Shown in pieces: positions 4,230-5,190 of a stretch of DNA of 5,190 nt. The stretch's first letter is position 1. Every line of letters begins with the position of its first letter. Both the position numbers and the translations under genes were made by a program. Below the pieces are notes generated by a model. That model did not search any database, was not told the DNA's origin, and saw only the letters and a list, made by a program, of their open reading frames with translations. The stretch spans positions 1 through 5,190 of the forward strand of contig CALMQN010000145.1 in assembly GCA_937872185.1 (NCBI GenBank), given 5' to 3'. This DNA comes from an uncultured bacterium (GTDB taxonomy: Bacteria > Patescibacteriota > Saccharimonadia > Saccharimonadales > Saccharimonadaceae).

Positions 4230-4849
4230 TGGCTGAGACTACTAAACCAGCAGTCGTCAAAACTGCGCTTCCAAAGGACATCTTTGCAGTGGAAGTAAAA
4301 AACCACGAACTATTGAAGCTTGCGTACGACTCGTACCTTGCAAACGCTCGCCTAGCGACAGCAACCACAAAACAACGTGGTGAAGTGCGCGGTGGTGGTA
4401 AAAAACCATGGGCTCAAAAGGGTACTGGTCGTGCACGATTTGGTTCATCACGAAACCCAATTTGGCGCGGTGGTGGTATCGTATTTGGTCCACGGGGTAA
4501 TGAAAACTTTACCAAGCGCCTATCAACAACCAGCAAGCGCGTTGCGCTTCGCCAAGCGTTGACGTTGGCAAACGAGGCTAAAAAGATCCACATCCTTGAT
4601 TTTAAGACGACGGGTAAAACCAGCGACGCGATCAAGTTTATGGCTGATAACAAACTGGAACGCAAAGTTCTGTTGGTCGTTGATGAAAAAACTCCCGAGT
4701 TGATTCGTGCAACAAACAACATTCAGAACCTGCTGTTGATCCGTGCTAATTATCTGAGCGTGTACCACATTTTGAACGCTGATGCGATTGTTCTATCGAA
4801 CGCCGCTGTTGGTGTCATCAAGACGTGGTTGACTAAGGAGGAGAAATAA
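4229..4849 (+). CDS. rplD: 50S ribosomal protein L4
   Basis: L4 binds 23S rRNA and lines the peptide exit tunnel; in Escherichia coli it also represses its own operon. The 206 residues are of normal length. The extended tunnel loop is unmistakable at 50-97: RGEVRGGGKKPWAQKGTGRAR, then SSRNPIWRGGGIVFGP. The C-terminal globular part has the expected VLLVVDE and NLLLIRANYLSVYHILNADAIVLS strands and helices. GGAGG at 4215-4219 lies inside the end of rplC, 9 bases before the ATG, which overlaps the rplC stop by one base. If the rplC leader is autoregulatory, this protein is the most likely effector by analogy; that is inference. Confidence 0.98.
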   Translation: MAETTKPAVVKTALPKDIFAVEVKNHELLKLAYDSYLANARLATATTKQRGEVRGGGKKPWAQKGTGRARFGSSRNPIWRGGGIVFGPRGNENFTKRLSTTSKRVALRQALTLANEAKKIHILDFKTTGKTSDAIKFMADNKLERKVLLVVDEKTPELIRATNNIQNLLLIRANYLSVYHILNADAIVLSNAAVGVIKTWLTKEEK

Positions 4850-4851
4850 TC

Positions 4852-5190
4852 ATGACTAACATCAGCATTATCCCCCGCGCCACTGAAAAAGCATATGGCC
4901 AATCACTAAAGAACATTTACGTATTTGACGCACCACTGACCGCTAACAAGCAGCAAATCGTTGCCGCCGTTGAAGCACAGTTTGAGGTGAAGGTCACAAA
5001 CATCAAGACATTGGTACAAACAGGTAAAGCAGTCCGCTTCTCGCGAGGCAAACGTGCACAACCTGGCAATACCAAGCGTCGTGATAGCAAGAAAGCATAC
5101 GTCACATTGGCTCAAGGCGACAGCATCAAAGTATTTGATGAAGTTCCTGCAGAAGAACCGGTTAAGACTGCAGACAAGAAGGAGAAGAAG
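4852..5190 (+). CDS. rplW: 50S ribosomal protein L23 (3' end outside window)
   Basis: L23 sits at the exit of the peptide tunnel and, in studied bacteria, docks trigger factor and the signal recognition particle. The 113 visible residues start IIPRATEKAYG and continue with NIYVFDAPLTANKQQIVAAVEAQFEVKVTNIKTLVQTGKAVRF (21-63), RGKRAQPGNTKRRDSKKAYVTLAQGDSI (65-92). The core fold is complete by about residue 95, the usual family length. The frame stays open beyond it with a charged tail (FDEVPAEEPVKTADKKEKK) to the window edge, so this protein has a C-terminal extension of unknown final length. AAGGAGGAG (4835-4843) lies 8 bases before the ATG, and only two bases separate it from the rplD stop. 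Confidence 0.96.
   Translation, partial: MTNISIIPRATEKAYGQSLKNIYVFDAPLTANKQQIVAAVEAQFEVKVTNIKTLVQTGKAVRFSRGKRAQPGNTKRRDSKKAYVTLAQGDSIKVFDEVPAEEPVKTADKKEKK

Overview
The window looks like a ribosomal-protein locus from a small-genome bacterium, most likely a Candidate Phyla Radiation member (Patescibacteria, possibly Saccharibacteria/TM7). This assignment is an inference. It rests on the divergence of otherwise clear EF-Tu, S10, L3, L4 and L23 proteins, on a Lys/Ala/Ser/Thr-rich small membrane protein of a style I associate with that group, and on an S10 operon broken up by lineage-specific genes. UGA is used as a stop (for example at the ends of the two minus-strand genes near the left end), so there is no sign of UGA recoding.

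Layout, left to right. (1) The C-terminal third of EF-Tu (tuf, +), closed by a bidirectional terminator. (2) A strongly self-complementary stretch (432-532) of unknown role. (3) Two small unknown genes on the minus strand (1066->512), driven by a near-consensus promoter that lies back-to-back with the rpsJ promoter. (4) rpsJ (S10, +), with its own extended -10 promoter, a roughly 100-nt leader and its own strong terminator. (5) A minus-strand 79-aa single-pass membrane protein convergent with rpsJ. (6) A plus-strand two-gene operon: a DUF3152-type metzincin-like zinc peptidase and, overlapping it by ATGA, a single-pass membrane-anchored helical protein of unknown function. (7) A new promoter and a structured leader, followed by rplC-rplD-rplW (L3, L4, L23), tightly packed. 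L23 runs off the right edge.

In the common bacterial arrangement, rpsJ is directly followed by rplC in one S10 operon, often with tuf just upstream. Here tuf, rpsJ and rplC are three separate transcription units with about 0.9 kb and 2.0 kb of other genes between them. Both convergent junctions have one symmetrical terminator serving both strands.

The most interesting elements are the rplC leader, which can fold into two mutually exclusive hairpins, one of which hides the Shine-Dalgarno sequence; the secreted-type peptidase/membrane-protein pair sitting inside the split S10 operon; the unknown minus-strand gene pair; and the structured element at its 3' end.
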